A DNA stretch of 64,000 bases, from NCBI GenBank assembly GCA_017521325.1, contig JAFXCV010000058.1, positions 50,006 to 114,005 of the forward strand, in the 5' to 3' direction. The notes below the pieces were generated by a model, which made no database searches, was not told the DNA's origin, and was given only the letters and a program-made list of their open reading frames with translations. The stretch comes from Oscillospiraceae bacterium. Its GTDB lineage: Bacteria; Bacillota; Clostridia; Oscillospirales; Ruminococcaceae. Numbering within the stretch: the first letter of the stretch is position 1; every line of letters begins with the position of its first letter. The position numbers and the translations under genes are program-made. Shown piece by piece: positions 8,056 to 17,081 of the stretch.

Positions 8056-9360
8056 ATGCAGGAAACATTATTGTGGATTTTACTTGTCGTCTGCATCCTC
8101 ATCGGCATCCTGTGCATCGTGCAGGGTGTGATGCTGTGGCGGCTTATGAAGGATGGCGGAAAACAGCCTGCCGTGCAGGACGATTACGAAGCACTCCGTC
8201 AGAAGCTCACAGAGCTTGGCGTGTCCATGCAGGCAACACAGCAGACGGCATCGCAGTATTTTGAGAAAATGGCAGGCATCCTGCAGGAGGATCAGCGCCG
8301 TGCGGCGGTGTCCCTTGAAGAAAAGCAGGTGCTGCTCGGAAAACAGACCATACAGAATCTGGCAGAGATCCGCACCTCCAACGAGGCGCTGACACTGCGC
8401 ACCGAGGAACGTCTGCGGACGTTTGCGGCAGAGAATGAGCAGAAGCTCGGTGCAGTACGGCAGACCGTGCAGCAGGGCTTGCAGCAGATGCAGCAGGAGC
8501 AGGAACGACAGCTCAGCGAAATGCGCAAGGTCGTGGATGAGAAGATGCAGCGTGTGCTCGATGAGCGCATGAAGCAGGCGTTTTCCGCAGTCAATGAGCG
8601 TCTGGAGCAGGTGCATAAGGGACTGGGCGAAATGCAGACACTTGCGGTTGGCGTGGGGGATCTCAAGAAGATCCTGACAAACGTGAAAACAAGGGGAGAG
8701 ATCGGAGAGATCCAGCTTGCATCGCTCCTTGCGGATGTCCTGAGCGAGGGGCAGTATGTGCAGAACGCAAAGCTTGGCAAGGGCGTTGTGGAATTCGCCG
8801 TGCGTATGCCCGACAGCACGGGCGGCGAAGCACTCCTGCCGATCGACGCAAAATTTGCAGGCGACACCTATGCACATTTGCAGGATGCCTACGAATCGGG
8901 CGACAAAACGGCGATTGCACAGGCGCAAAAACAGCTTGCATCACGCATCCGCAGCGAAGCGCAGGATATCGCAGAAAAATATGTGGATCCGCCGATGACG
9001 ATGGATTTCGGCATTTTGTTCCTCCCCACGGAGGGGCTTTATACGGAGGCGGTACGTTTGGGACTGCCGGACGAAGTGTTCCGCAGGCACAGAGTATTCA
9101 TCACAGGCCCGACAACGATTACGGCGATCCTCTGCACATTGCAGATGGGCTTTCAGAGCATTGCCGTGCAGAAATCAAGCGGAGAGGTCTGGAAGCTTCT
9201 TGCCGAGGTGCGCACGGAATTCCATAAGTTCGCCGACGCACTTGCCAGAACGCAGGACAAAATGCAGAGTGCCAGCGACGAGCTGGATAAGCTTGTGGGC
9301 GTGAGAACAAGACAGATGGTGAAAAGGCTGGATAATGTACAGAATTATCTCACTGACTAA
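8056..9360 (+). CDS. rmuC: RmuC-family DNA recombination protein
   Basis: 434 residues. An N-terminal membrane anchor (about 5-29) is followed by a long Gln/Glu-rich coiled coil (about 40-190) and the RmuC domain (about 200-400). Family marks are LTNVKTRGEIGEIQLASLL, a conserved DAKFAGDTY, and LFLPTEGLYTEAVR. RmuC is known to limit inversions at short inverted repeats and has a nuclease-like fold; the exact reaction is not established. That role is notable here because the window is rich in palindromic repeats. The ribosome binding site AAAGGAAAG is modest. The gene is transcribed alone. Confidence 0.9.
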   Translation: MQETLLWILLVVCILIGILCIVQGVMLWRLMKDGGKQPAVQDDYEALRQKLTELGVSMQATQQTASQYFEKMAGILQEDQRRAAVSLEEKQVLLGKQTIQNLAEIRTSNEALTLRTEERLRTFAAENEQKLGAVRQTVQQGLQQMQQEQERQLSEMRKVVDEKMQRVLDERMKQAFSAVNERLEQVHKGLGEMQTLAVGVGDLKKILTNVKTRGEIGEIQLASLLADVLSEGQYVQNAKLGKGVVEFAVRMPDSTGGEALLPIDAKFAGDTYAHLQDAYESGDKTAIAQAQKQLASRIRSEAQDIAEKYVDPPMTMDFGILFLPTEGLYTEAVRLGLPDEVFRRHRVFITGPTTITAILCTLQMGFQSIAVQKSSGEVWKLLAEVRTEFHKFADALARTQDKMQSASDELDKLVGVRTRQMVKRLDNVQNYLTD

Positions 9361-9363
9361 CGA

Positions 9364-9513
9364 ACAGGGGGACGCTGTCCCCCTGACCCCCTGCCAAAGG
9401 GATGTACATCCCTTTGGAATCCCTTAGCGTTTCGCCATTGCCCCCTGTGGGGGACAAAGGCGAAACGTTAAGATTGCAAGCAATCCATTCTTTGGCGAGG
9501 TGAACAGGGAACA
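9364..9513 (+). repeat. Family B multi-hairpin intergenic element (copy 1)
   Basis: About 150 bp with five consecutive palindromes: GGGGGACGCTGTCCCCC; a perfect 24-bp palindrome centred on ATGTACAT; a GCG-TTTCGC hairpin; CCCC-TGTG-GGGG; and GATTGCAAGCAATC. About 90% identical to the copy at 13478-13626 and similar to 27706-27822. Confidence 0.85.
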
Positions 9514-9569
9514 AAATCCCCTGTCCATTTGACAATGATATATTATGAACATTAAGGAGGCTTTACACC

Positions 9570-11093
9570 ATGAGAAAAAGCGGCATACTCATGCACATTT
9601 CCAGCCTTCCATCCCGATTCGGCATCGGACGGATGGGCAAGGCTGCTTACGATTTTGTAGATTTTCTGAAGGCAAGTGAAACTGCCTGCTGGCAGATCCT
9701 TCCGCTTTCACCCACAAGCTACGGGGATTCTCCCTATCAGTCGTTCTCCGTACATGCAGGAAACCCCTATTTCATCGACTTTACGCTTTTAGAGGAACAG
9801 GGACTGCTCACGCACGAGGACTATGCCTCCATGCTCTGGCAGAGAACGCTTGACAGCGTGGATTATGAGCTTTTGTACAGAAACAATATCACCGTCCTGC
9901 GCAGGGCGTTCGTGAAATTCCAAAGCACCCAGAAAAAGGGCTATGCTTCCTACAAAAAAAACCAGAAGCACTGGCTGCCCGAATATGCCCTTTTTATGGC
10001 GCTGAAAGAAAAACATGACGGAAAGCCGTGGTACGAGTGGGAACCCGAGCTTGCGATGCGTGACAAAAAGGCACTCGATGCCGCAAAAAAGGAACTTTCG
10101 GAGGAAATCGAGCTGCACAGCTTCATTCAGTTCATCTTCACGCAGCAGTGGCAGGCGCTGAAAGCCTATGCGAATCAGAATTCCGTGGAGATCATCGGCG
10201 ATATGCCCATCTACGTTGCCTACGACAGTGCGGATGTGTGGGTATCTCCGCAGCTTTTCGCACTGGACGAAAACAAACGCCCCATTGAAGTGGCAGGCTG
10301 TCCGCCCGACCCCTTTTCTCCGACGGGGCAGCTGTGGGGAAATCCCCTCTATGACTGGGAATACCACAAGAAAACCGAATACAAATGGTGGATCGAGCGT
10401 CTGAAATTCGCCGCATCCCTCTATGATATCATCCGCATCGACCATTTCCGTGGCTTTGAGAGCTACTATGCAATCCCCTTCGGCAACGAAACCGCCGAAC
10501 AGGGCAGATGGCGCAAGGGGCCGAACAAAGCGCTGTTCCTTGCGGCAAAGAAGGAACTCGGCGAGCTTCGGATCATCGCCGAGGACTTGGGCTTTATTAC
10601 GCCCGGCGTGCGCAGAATGGTCAAGTCGCTCAAATACCCCGGCATGAAGGTGCTGCAATTCGGATTTGACAGCGACCCGACAAACGAACACCTGCCGCAT
10701 AATTTCCAGACGCCCAACTGCGTTGCCTACACCGGAACGCATGACAACGAAACACTGCGTGGGTGGCTGGAATCTGCCAATAAAAAGACAATCAAATACG
10801 CAAAAAAATACCTGCGTGTAGCCAAAAAATCCCACATTCCCGATGCGATTGTTGCCTGTGCATGGCAGAGCATTGCGGAGCTTGCAGTGGCGCAGATGCA
10901 GGATTTCCTGCATGCGGACAAGAGCTGCCGCATGAATACCCCCTCGGTGCTTGGCGGCAACTGGCAGTTCCGCACGGACGCAGCAGATTTTACAGAGGAG
11001 CTTGCGATGCAGATCCGAAAGCTCAACCGCACCTACGGCAGAAATGTGCCGCAGGCAGAAAATACCGAAAACACGGAGGAAACAAGCGAATGA
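9570..11093 (+). CDS. malQ: 4-alpha-glucanotransferase (amylomaltase, GH77)
   Basis: 507 residues. Transfers alpha-1,4-glucan segments between maltooligosaccharides. The GH77 catalytic triad is visible: nucleophile Asp291 in RIDHFRG, acid/base Glu338 in IAEDLG, and transition-state Asp392 in TGTHDNET. The N-terminus RKSGILMHISSLPS and the segment PLSPTSYGDSPYQSFS are typical. AAGGAGG at 9554-9560 gives the start. The stop overlaps the glgP start by four bases, so the two are translationally coupled and probably act together on glycogen or maltodextrin. Confidence 0.95.
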   Translation: MRKSGILMHISSLPSRFGIGRMGKAAYDFVDFLKASETACWQILPLSPTSYGDSPYQSFSVHAGNPYFIDFTLLEEQGLLTHEDYASMLWQRTLDSVDYELLYRNNITVLRRAFVKFQSTQKKGYASYKKNQKHWLPEYALFMALKEKHDGKPWYEWEPELAMRDKKALDAAKKELSEEIELHSFIQFIFTQQWQALKAYANQNSVEIIGDMPIYVAYDSADVWVSPQLFALDENKRPIEVAGCPPDPFSPTGQLWGNPLYDWEYHKKTEYKWWIERLKFAASLYDIIRIDHFRGFESYYAIPFGNETAEQGRWRKGPNKALFLAAKKELGELRIIAEDLGFITPGVRRMVKSLKYPGMKVLQFGFDSDPTNEHLPHNFQTPNCVAYTGTHDNETLRGWLESANKKTIKYAKKYLRVAKKSHIPDAIVACAWQSIAELAVAQMQDFLHADKSCRMNTPSVLGGNWQFRTDAADFTEELAMQIRKLNRTYGRNVPQAENTENTEETSE

Positions 11094-13477
11094 TGCATTA
11101 CAGTAAGGACATTTTTCTGAGCTTCATCGAAGGCTCCCTGACAAAGCCTGTGGAAGAAACCACACCGCAGGAGCTGCACAACATTCTCGGCGAAATGGTC
11201 ATGAACCTCATGACCGAGGACTGGGAGGACAGCAGGGCTGCGCACAGAAATACACGGCATGCGTGCTATTTCTCCATGGAATTTCTCATGGGCAGGAGCA
11301 TTTTCAACAATCTCCTCTGCCTTGGCATTTATGATGAAGTGGAAGCTGCCATGCAGGAGCTTGGCACATCGCTGACGGAACTCGAATGCATCGAGGATGC
11401 CGCCCTCGGAAACGGCGGTCTTGGCAGACTTGCGGCGTGCTTCCTTGACAGTGCGGCAGCACTCGACCTGCCGCTTGACGGCTACGGCATCCGCTACAAA
11501 TACGGACTCTTTAAGCAGAGCATTGAGGACGGCTTTCAGAGGGAGGATGCCGACGACTGGACACGCTTCGGCGATGCGTGGTCGGTTCGCTGCGAGGAGG
11601 ATGCACAGCTGATCACATTCAGCGATCAGGTGGTAAAGGCAGTTCCCTATGATATGCCGATCATCGGCTATGGTACGAAGAATATCGGCACACTGCGCCT
11701 GTGGCAGGCGGAACCTCTGAAGCAGTTCGATTTCCACACCTTCAACAGTCAGCACTATCTGGAGGCATGCGCTGAACAGATCTATGCGGAGAATATTTCC
11801 CGCTGCCTGTATCCGAACGATGACACGGACGAGGGCAAGAAACTGCGCTTAAAACAGCAGTATTTCTTCTGTTCGGCATCGCTGCAGGATCTGCTGAAAA
11901 AGCATTTTGAAGACAACGAAACGATGGAGAATCTCCCCGATGCCATTGCCGTTCAGCTCAACGACACGCATCCTGTGATTTCCATTCCGGAGCTGATTCG
12001 TCTGCTGACAACGCAGTACGACGCTGCGTTTGAGGATGCAGCGGAGATGGCGAGAAAGATCTTCCGCTACACAAACCACACCATCATGGCGGAGGCACTG
12101 GAAAAATGGAGATGCGACCTTGTGCGTGAGCTTCTCCCTGAAATCTATCAGATCATCGTCAGACTCCACGAAATGCTCATTGCCGAGCTTTACAATAAGG
12201 GCGCAGAAAAGGCAGAAATCAATAAGATGCGCATCATTCAGGACGGCATGATCCACATGGCGCACATGGCGATTTTCATGGGCAGCTTTGTCAACGGCGT
12301 TGCGGAAATCCACACGCAGATTCTCAAGGATACCGCCCTTTCCGACTGGTACAAGTACTACCCCGAGCGTTTCTCGAACAAGACAAACGGCATTACCCAG
12401 AGAAGATGGCTGCGCCTTTGCAACCGTGAGCTTTCCGCACTTCTGACGGAGCTTCTCGGCAGTGAGGACTGGGTGACAAACCTCGATCTTCTCAAGCAAC
12501 TTGACAAATATGCGGAAGATACAGAGGTCATGAATCGCTTTATCTCCATCAAGCAGGAAAAGAAACAGCAGCTTTGCGATCTGATCTTTGAGCGTGAGGA
12601 CCGCATTGAAGAAAAGGCATATTTCAACACGGACAGCGTGTTCGACATTCAGATCAAGCGCCTGCATGAATACAAGCGTCAGCTCTTGGCGGCGTTCTCG
12701 ATTCTGTATCTCTACTACGGACTGAAGGACGGCAGCATCACGGATATTCCGCCTGTGACCTTCTTCTTCGGCGCAAAGGCGGCTCCCGGCTACCGCAGAG
12801 CCAAGGCAATTATCAAGTTCATCAACGAAATTGCGCAGATGATCGCAAGTGATGAGGAAATCTGCGGCAAAATCAAGGTATTCTTCGTATCCGATTACAA
12901 CGTATCCTATGCTGAAAAGCTGGTTGCGGCGGCGGATATTTCCGAGCAGATCTCCACCGCAGGCACGGAGGCATCCGGTACGGGCAACATGAAGCTCATG
13001 CTCAACGGTGCGGTAACCCTTGGCACCTATGACGGTGCGAATGTGGAGATCGTGCAGGAGGCAGGCGAGGAAAACAACTACATCTTCGGCGCAAGAGTCG
13101 AGGAGCTCAAAGAAATCGTTCCGAACTACGACAGCCGTGCAGTTCTTGCAAAGGATGACAAGATCCGCAGAGTCGTGCAGACCCTCATGGACGGCACGTT
13201 CGATGACGGCGGCAGCGGCGATTTCAAGGAGCTTTACGATGCCCTCACCGAGGGCGCAAGCTGGCATGCCCCCGATCATTATTACGTACTGGGCGATCTT
13301 GACAGCTACGTCAAGGCAAAGGTACAGGCTTTGCAGGATTATCAAAATGACCGCATGGCGTTCGCCAAAAAACAGTGGCACAATATCTGCGGCGCAGGTA
13401 AATTCAGCTCTGACAGAACCATCCGTGAGTATGCACAGGAAATCTGGCAGATTGAGCCTGTTTCCTTTCAGAACTAA
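11090..13477 (+). CDS. glgP: glycogen/maltodextrin phosphorylase (GT35)
   Basis: 795 residues. Releases glucose-1-phosphate from alpha-1,4-glucans. PLP attaches at Lys635 in the signature EASGTGNMKLMLNGAVTLG. The N-terminal HACYFSMEFLMGR, GNGGLGRLAAC and QLNDTHP segments are all intact. The ATG at 11090 overlaps the malQ stop as ATGA, with GGAGGA nine bases before it; a longer upstream reading frame inside malQ is rejected. A family B repeat follows the stop, with no typical T-run terminator. Confidence 0.95.
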   Translation: MMHYSKDIFLSFIEGSLTKPVEETTPQELHNILGEMVMNLMTEDWEDSRAAHRNTRHACYFSMEFLMGRSIFNNLLCLGIYDEVEAAMQELGTSLTELECIEDAALGNGGLGRLAACFLDSAAALDLPLDGYGIRYKYGLFKQSIEDGFQREDADDWTRFGDAWSVRCEEDAQLITFSDQVVKAVPYDMPIIGYGTKNIGTLRLWQAEPLKQFDFHTFNSQHYLEACAEQIYAENISRCLYPNDDTDEGKKLRLKQQYFFCSASLQDLLKKHFEDNETMENLPDAIAVQLNDTHPVISIPELIRLLTTQYDAAFEDAAEMARKIFRYTNHTIMAEALEKWRCDLVRELLPEIYQIIVRLHEMLIAELYNKGAEKAEINKMRIIQDGMIHMAHMAIFMGSFVNGVAEIHTQILKDTALSDWYKYYPERFSNKTNGITQRRWLRLCNRELSALLTELLGSEDWVTNLDLLKQLDKYAEDTEVMNRFISIKQEKKQQLCDLIFEREDRIEEKAYFNTDSVFDIQIKRLHEYKRQLLAAFSILYLYYGLKDGSITDIPPVTFFFGAKAAPGYRRAKAIIKFINEIAQMIASDEEICGKIKVFFVSDYNVSYAEKLVAAADISEQISTAGTEASGTGNMKLMLNGAVTLGTYDGANVEIVQEAGEENNYIFGARVEELKEIVPNYDSRAVLAKDDKIRRVVQTLMDGTFDDGGSGDFKELYDALTEGASWHAPDHYYVLGDLDSYVKAKVQALQDYQNDRMAFAKKQWHNICGAGKFSSDRTIREYAQEIWQIEPVSFQN

Positions 13478-13626
13478 CAGGGGGACGCTGTCCCCCTGAC
13501 CCCCTGCCAAAGGGATGTACATCCCTTTGGCATCCCATGGCGTTTCGCCATTGCCCCCTACGGGGACAAAGGCGAAACGTTAGGATTGCAAGCAATCCAT
13601 TCTTGGGCGGGGAGCAGAGGACACCC
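13478..13626 (+). repeat. Family B multi-hairpin intergenic element (copy 2)
   Basis: Same order of palindromes as at 9364-9513. It lies between the glgP stop and the nadB ribosome binding site. The GGCGTTTCGCC hairpin and the downstream GGCGAAAC are mutually complementary, so alternative folds are possible. Confidence 0.85.
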
Positions 13627-13674
13627 CACCCTATCAGTGCGGAAACAAACAGCACAAACAAGGAGATGTATCCT

Positions 13675-15144
13675 ATGACAAATAACTACGATGTCATTAT
13701 TGCAGGTGCAGGTGCGGCGGGGCTTTATGCCGCCATCAACCTGCCGAGTACGGCAAAAATCCTGCTGCTGACCAAGCGTGAGCTGGGGCTTTGCAACACA
13801 GCCCTTGCGCAGGGCGGCATTGCAGGCGTGTACAATTCCCCCGAGGACCGCACGTCGCTGCATGAGAACGACACCTACATTGCCGGGGGATTTCAGAACA
13901 ACCCCGAAACCGTCCACATTCTGGTAGAAGAAGCGGCGCAGGATATCGAACGCATCATCGAGCTTGGCGTGGATTTTGACAAAAAGCCCGACGGCGATTA
14001 CCACCGCACGCTCGAGGGCGGTCACAGCAGACGGCGCATTTTCCATCACAAGGACGCAACGGGTGCGGAGATCGCACGCAAGCTTCTGGCGCATGTACAG
14101 ACGCTTCCGAATGTCGAAATTTGTGAGAACACGCTGCTTTGTGACGTAAAGAAAACATCCACGGGCTTTTCTGCCCTGACCATGGGCAAGGAGTTCTTCC
14201 GCATCGTGCACAGTCACTTCTTCATCATGGCAACCGGCGGCATCGGGCGTGTGTACGAGTACACCACAAATTCCGCCATTGCAACGGGTGACGGCATCAT
14301 GTTCGCCTATAATATGGGAGCGATGATCCGTGGACTGTCGCTGATTCAGTTCCACCCGACTGCCTTTAATAACCACCATACCCGTGAGTGCTTCCTCATT
14401 TCCGAGGCAGTGCGAGGGGAGGGAGCGTATCTGCTCAACTGCGATGGCGAACGGTTTATGCAGCACTACGACGACCGTCTGGAGCTTGCGCCCCGTGACG
14501 TTGTTTCCAATGCCATCGTGCTGGAATCCAGACGCACCGGATCCTCCGATTTTTACTTGGATATTTCCCACAAGGATGCGGATTTCATCAGAAATCGCTT
14601 CCCCATGATCTATCAAAATCTCTTGGAGCAGGGCTATGACCTGACAAAGGACAGAGTGCCGATCTATCCCTGTCAGCATTATCTCATGGGCGGCATTCAT
14701 GTGAATGCCAACGGCTGCACCAATGTCGGGGGACTGTACGCCGCAGGCGAATGCTCCCACACGGGCGTGCATGGCAACAACCGCCTTGCAAGCAATTCCC
14801 TGCTCGAGGCACTGGTATTTTCCCGCCGTGCAGCAGCCGATATTGCAAAGCGTCTGCAGGATGCACCGACGGAATTTGCACAGGTTCCGTTTGATATTGA
14901 TCCCGAAGCACCGCCCGTGCCGCAGGGAATCCGCACGCAGCTGCGGCATATTCTGCAGGAGAGCTATTTTGTCATTCCGAACAAGGAAAAGACGCATGAT
15001 AATTTCAGCAAGGTCTGTGCGATTCTTCGTGATCTGGAGGATGGCAATTATCTGATCAACGCCGACTATGTAGAGGCAAAGGCAACCGCAACCATGGCAT
15101 TCCTGATTCTGAATGAAGCCATGATCGAACAGAAAGGAGCATAA
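13675..15144 (+). CDS. nadB: L-aspartate oxidase
   Basis: 489 residues. An FAD enzyme that oxidises aspartate to iminoaspartate for NAD synthesis. Visible are the dinucleotide motif GAGAAG at 11-16, LAQGGIAGVY, the substrate loop EGGHSRRRIFH, and the C-terminal FAD segment GGLYAAGECSHTGVHG. The C-terminal helical domain is shorter than in the E. coli enzyme. The start at 13675 follows AAGGAGA by eight bases; the ATG nine bases upstream overlaps the ribosome binding site. nadC begins 3 bases after the stop. The partner nadA is not in the window. Confidence 0.93.
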   Translation: MTNNYDVIIAGAGAAGLYAAINLPSTAKILLLTKRELGLCNTALAQGGIAGVYNSPEDRTSLHENDTYIAGGFQNNPETVHILVEEAAQDIERIIELGVDFDKKPDGDYHRTLEGGHSRRRIFHHKDATGAEIARKLLAHVQTLPNVEICENTLLCDVKKTSTGFSALTMGKEFFRIVHSHFFIMATGGIGRVYEYTTNSAIATGDGIMFAYNMGAMIRGLSLIQFHPTAFNNHHTRECFLISEAVRGEGAYLLNCDGERFMQHYDDRLELAPRDVVSNAIVLESRRTGSSDFYLDISHKDADFIRNRFPMIYQNLLEQGYDLTKDRVPIYPCQHYLMGGIHVNANGCTNVGGLYAAGECSHTGVHGNNRLASNSLLEALVFSRRAAADIAKRLQDAPTEFAQVPFDIDPEAPPVPQGIRTQLRHILQESYFVIPNKEKTHDNFSKVCAILRDLEDGNYLINADYVEAKATATMAFLILNEAMIEQKGA

Positions 15145-15146
15145 GC

Positions 15147-15986
15147 ATGCAGTTATTACAGAGCTATATCGACAGCATCATCAACACCGCACTGGAGGAG
15201 GACATCCATTATGTGGATGTAACAACCGATTACCTGCTCCCCGACGGACACACGAGCAGCGCCTATTATATCGCAAAGGCGGAGGGCGTTGTGTGCGGTC
15301 TGGACATTGCAAAGCGTGTGTTTGAGCTTGTGGGCGGCGGCGTTACGTTTGATGCAAAGCTGAAAGACGGCGACAGGGTGAAAAACGGCGACATCATCGC
15401 CACGATGTCGGGCGATACAAAGACACTCCTGAAGGGTGAGCGCACGGCGCTGAACATCCTCCAGCACATGTCGGGCATTGCAAGCGCAACGGCGGAATGC
15501 GTGGCTCTTGCACAGGGCACAAGAGCAAAGATCACGGATACAAGAAAGACGCTGCCGGGACTTCGCAGACTGCAGAAATATGCGGTCATCGTGGGCGGCG
15601 GCAAGAATCACCGCTACAACCTCTCCGAGGGTGCAATGCTCAAGGATAACCACATCGACGTGTACGGCGGCATCACCGCTGCGGTGACGGCGCTGCGTGA
15701 GAAGATCGGACACATGACAAAGATTGAGGTCGAGGTGCGCAACCTTGACGAGCTGCAGGAGGCACTGAACGTCGGCTGTGAGCTGATCATGCTTGACAAC
15801 ATGAGCTGCGAGGACATGGCAAAGGCAGTGGAAATCACCGCAGGCAGAGCGCTTCTGGAAGCTTCGGGCAACGTGACACTTGAGAATATTGCGGATGTGG
15901 CAAAAACGGGTGTGGATATCATTTCCCTCGGTGCGCTGACACATTCGGTCAAGTGCTTTGATATTTCGATGAGATTTGATAAGTAA
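15147..15986 (+). CDS. nadC: nicotinate-nucleotide diphosphorylase (carboxylating)
   Basis: 279 residues. Converts quinolinate and PRPP to nicotinate mononucleotide. Conserved marks are LLKGERTALNILQHMSGIA, TRKTLPGLR, the GGGKNHRYNLSEGAMLKDNH stretch, and VEVEVRN-like IEVEVRNLDE with MLDNMS. Start supported by AAAGGAG at 15133-15139. Its TAA stop leads directly into the ribosome binding site of the next lipoprotein gene, so nadB, nadC and that gene probably share one transcript. Confidence 0.95.
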   Translation: MQLLQSYIDSIINTALEEDIHYVDVTTDYLLPDGHTSSAYYIAKAEGVVCGLDIAKRVFELVGGGVTFDAKLKDGDRVKNGDIIATMSGDTKTLLKGERTALNILQHMSGIASATAECVALAQGTRAKITDTRKTLPGLRRLQKYAVIVGGGKNHRYNLSEGAMLKDNHIDVYGGITAAVTALREKIGHMTKIEVEVRNLDELQEALNVGCELIMLDNMSCEDMAKAVEITAGRALLEASGNVTLENIADVAKTGVDIISLGALTHSVKCFDISMRFDK

Positions 15987-15997
15987 GGAGAATGACG

Positions 15998-16594
15998 ATG
16001 AAATACAGAAACACAGGGATTTGCCTTGCATTGCTCCTGCTTGCGGCAGCCATGACGGGCTGCGGCGGCACGCAGAAGGATCCTGCATCCTCCGCTGCGG
16101 AGAGCAAGACCGAGACTTCGACACAGCAGCAGGCAGAACAGGGCAAGCATCATATTACTGTTCACAGCGTGGAGCTGTCACTTTCGGAACTGAAGGCGAA
16201 GAATTACACCGTTCCCGTCTGCGTGAGCCTTGACAAAAACGCAGGCATCACCTACAGTGAATGGGGCGTGAACGTGGACAAGCGCTGCACCTTCACGGTG
16301 GATGAGGAAACGGAGGATCTTGCGTTCACCGTTTATCACTCCATCAACGAGAAGGAGAGCTTCATGTGGACGGCATGGGCATCGGGAAGTGAGGTCAACA
16401 CCAAAACGGGCAATCTCATCTGGCTGAATGTCACACTTCCCCGCACAGCTGTAGCAGGCGACAGCTTCACCATTGAGTATGCCGACTGGTCAAAGGCGGA
16501 CAAGCCCCATATCTGGAGCAATCTGAACACCAAGGAAGACTGGGTGCAGTCCGACGACGTCACATGGACGGACGGCACGATTACGATTAAATAA
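15998..16594 (+). CDS. lipoprotein of unknown function
   Basis: 198 residues. The lipobox is MTGC with Cys22, followed by an Ala/Ser/Gln/Glu spacer to about residue 45. The remaining domain is rich in beta-strand patterns (VHSVELSLSELKAKNYTVPV, YSEWGVNVDKRCTF, FTIEYADWSKADKPHIW) with several Trp residues. This suggests an immunoglobulin-like or cohesin-like beta sandwich, but I do not recognise a family. The start at 15998 is preferred over an ATG at 15992, which is only one base from AAGGAG. Confidence 0.75.
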   Translation: MKYRNTGICLALLLLAAAMTGCGGTQKDPASSAAESKTETSTQQQAEQGKHHITVHSVELSLSELKAKNYTVPVCVSLDKNAGITYSEWGVNVDKRCTFTVDEETEDLAFTVYHSINEKESFMWTAWASGSEVNTKTGNLIWLNVTLPRTAVAGDSFTIEYADWSKADKPHIWSNLNTKEDWVQSDDVTWTDGTITIK

Positions 16595-16611
16595 CAGAAA
16601 GCGCCAAAGCC

Positions 16612-16725
16612 TTTTTAGGTTCAAAGGACGAAGTCCTTTGGCGGGTTTGGGTGCGCAGCACCCTCCTTCTTTCCCCCTCCCCTTTGGGGAGGGGGTCAGG
16701 GGGTGGGGCAATTTTATACGAACTC
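16612..16725 (+). repeat. Family A G-run element (copy 4)
   Basis: Hairpins CAAAGGACGAAGTCCTTTG and GGGTGCGCAGCACCC, then CCCCTCCCCTTTGGGGAGGGG and GGGGGTGGGGCAATTT. Four G-runs lie at 16687-16708. It opens the 487-bp gene-poor interval 16595-17081. Confidence 0.7.
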
Positions 16726-16771
16726 TCTATTTTTGACAGATGACTGCGAGACCCCCTCTTTAATAACAGAA

Positions 16772-16828
16772 AAAACACGAAGCCCCCATCCCTCTTGTCA
16801 ACGAGGTTTGGGGGCTTCGCTTTTTTTA
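16772..16828. terminator. Bidirectional terminator
   Basis: Long stem CGAAGCCCCCA...TGGGGGCTTCG with inner CCTC/GAGG pairs and T-runs on both sides (CTTTTTTT on plus, GTTTTTTC on minus). It can stop the nadBC transcript and the pyruvate oxidoreductase transcript. Confidence 0.85.
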
Positions 16829-16871
16829 CGTTATCTTTACGGATACCATAAAAAAGCTCTACATATATCTC

Positions 16872-17070
16872 TTATGCTCTACATATAAAACATATCGGGG
16901 CACGGACGTCACTGCATTCCGTGTACTTGCCGACGTAACACTGGGAACCGCTTCGAACGTCCCTGATAGTTTTACCTGATTTGCCGCAGCCTTCGCATAC
17001 GGCTGTTTTCTTCCGCTGCAGCGGATATTCAGGGATCGGTATCCGCCATCGGGGCAGATACCCTCCCTTA
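16872..17070 (-). other. Orphan Cys-rich open frame without ATG (possible gene remnant)
   Basis: On the minus strand an open frame of about 65 codons ends at TAA 16872-16874. It encodes VCEGCGKSGKTIRDVRSG, then QCYVGKYTECSDV, then PICFICRA. Two CxxC pairs suggest a small zinc-binding protein. No ATG, GTG or TTG with a ribosome binding site opens it, although AGGGAGGG precedes it near 17066. It may be a decayed gene, a readthrough tail or chance. It lies between the pyruvate oxidoreductase stop and the bidirectional terminator. Confidence 0.25.
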
Positions 17071-17081
17071 ATAACTATAAA

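Noticed and set aside
10862..11089. N-terminal extension of glycogen phosphorylase
   Set aside because: It overlaps malQ and has no phosphorylase features. The ATGA overlap with a ribosome binding site marks the real start.
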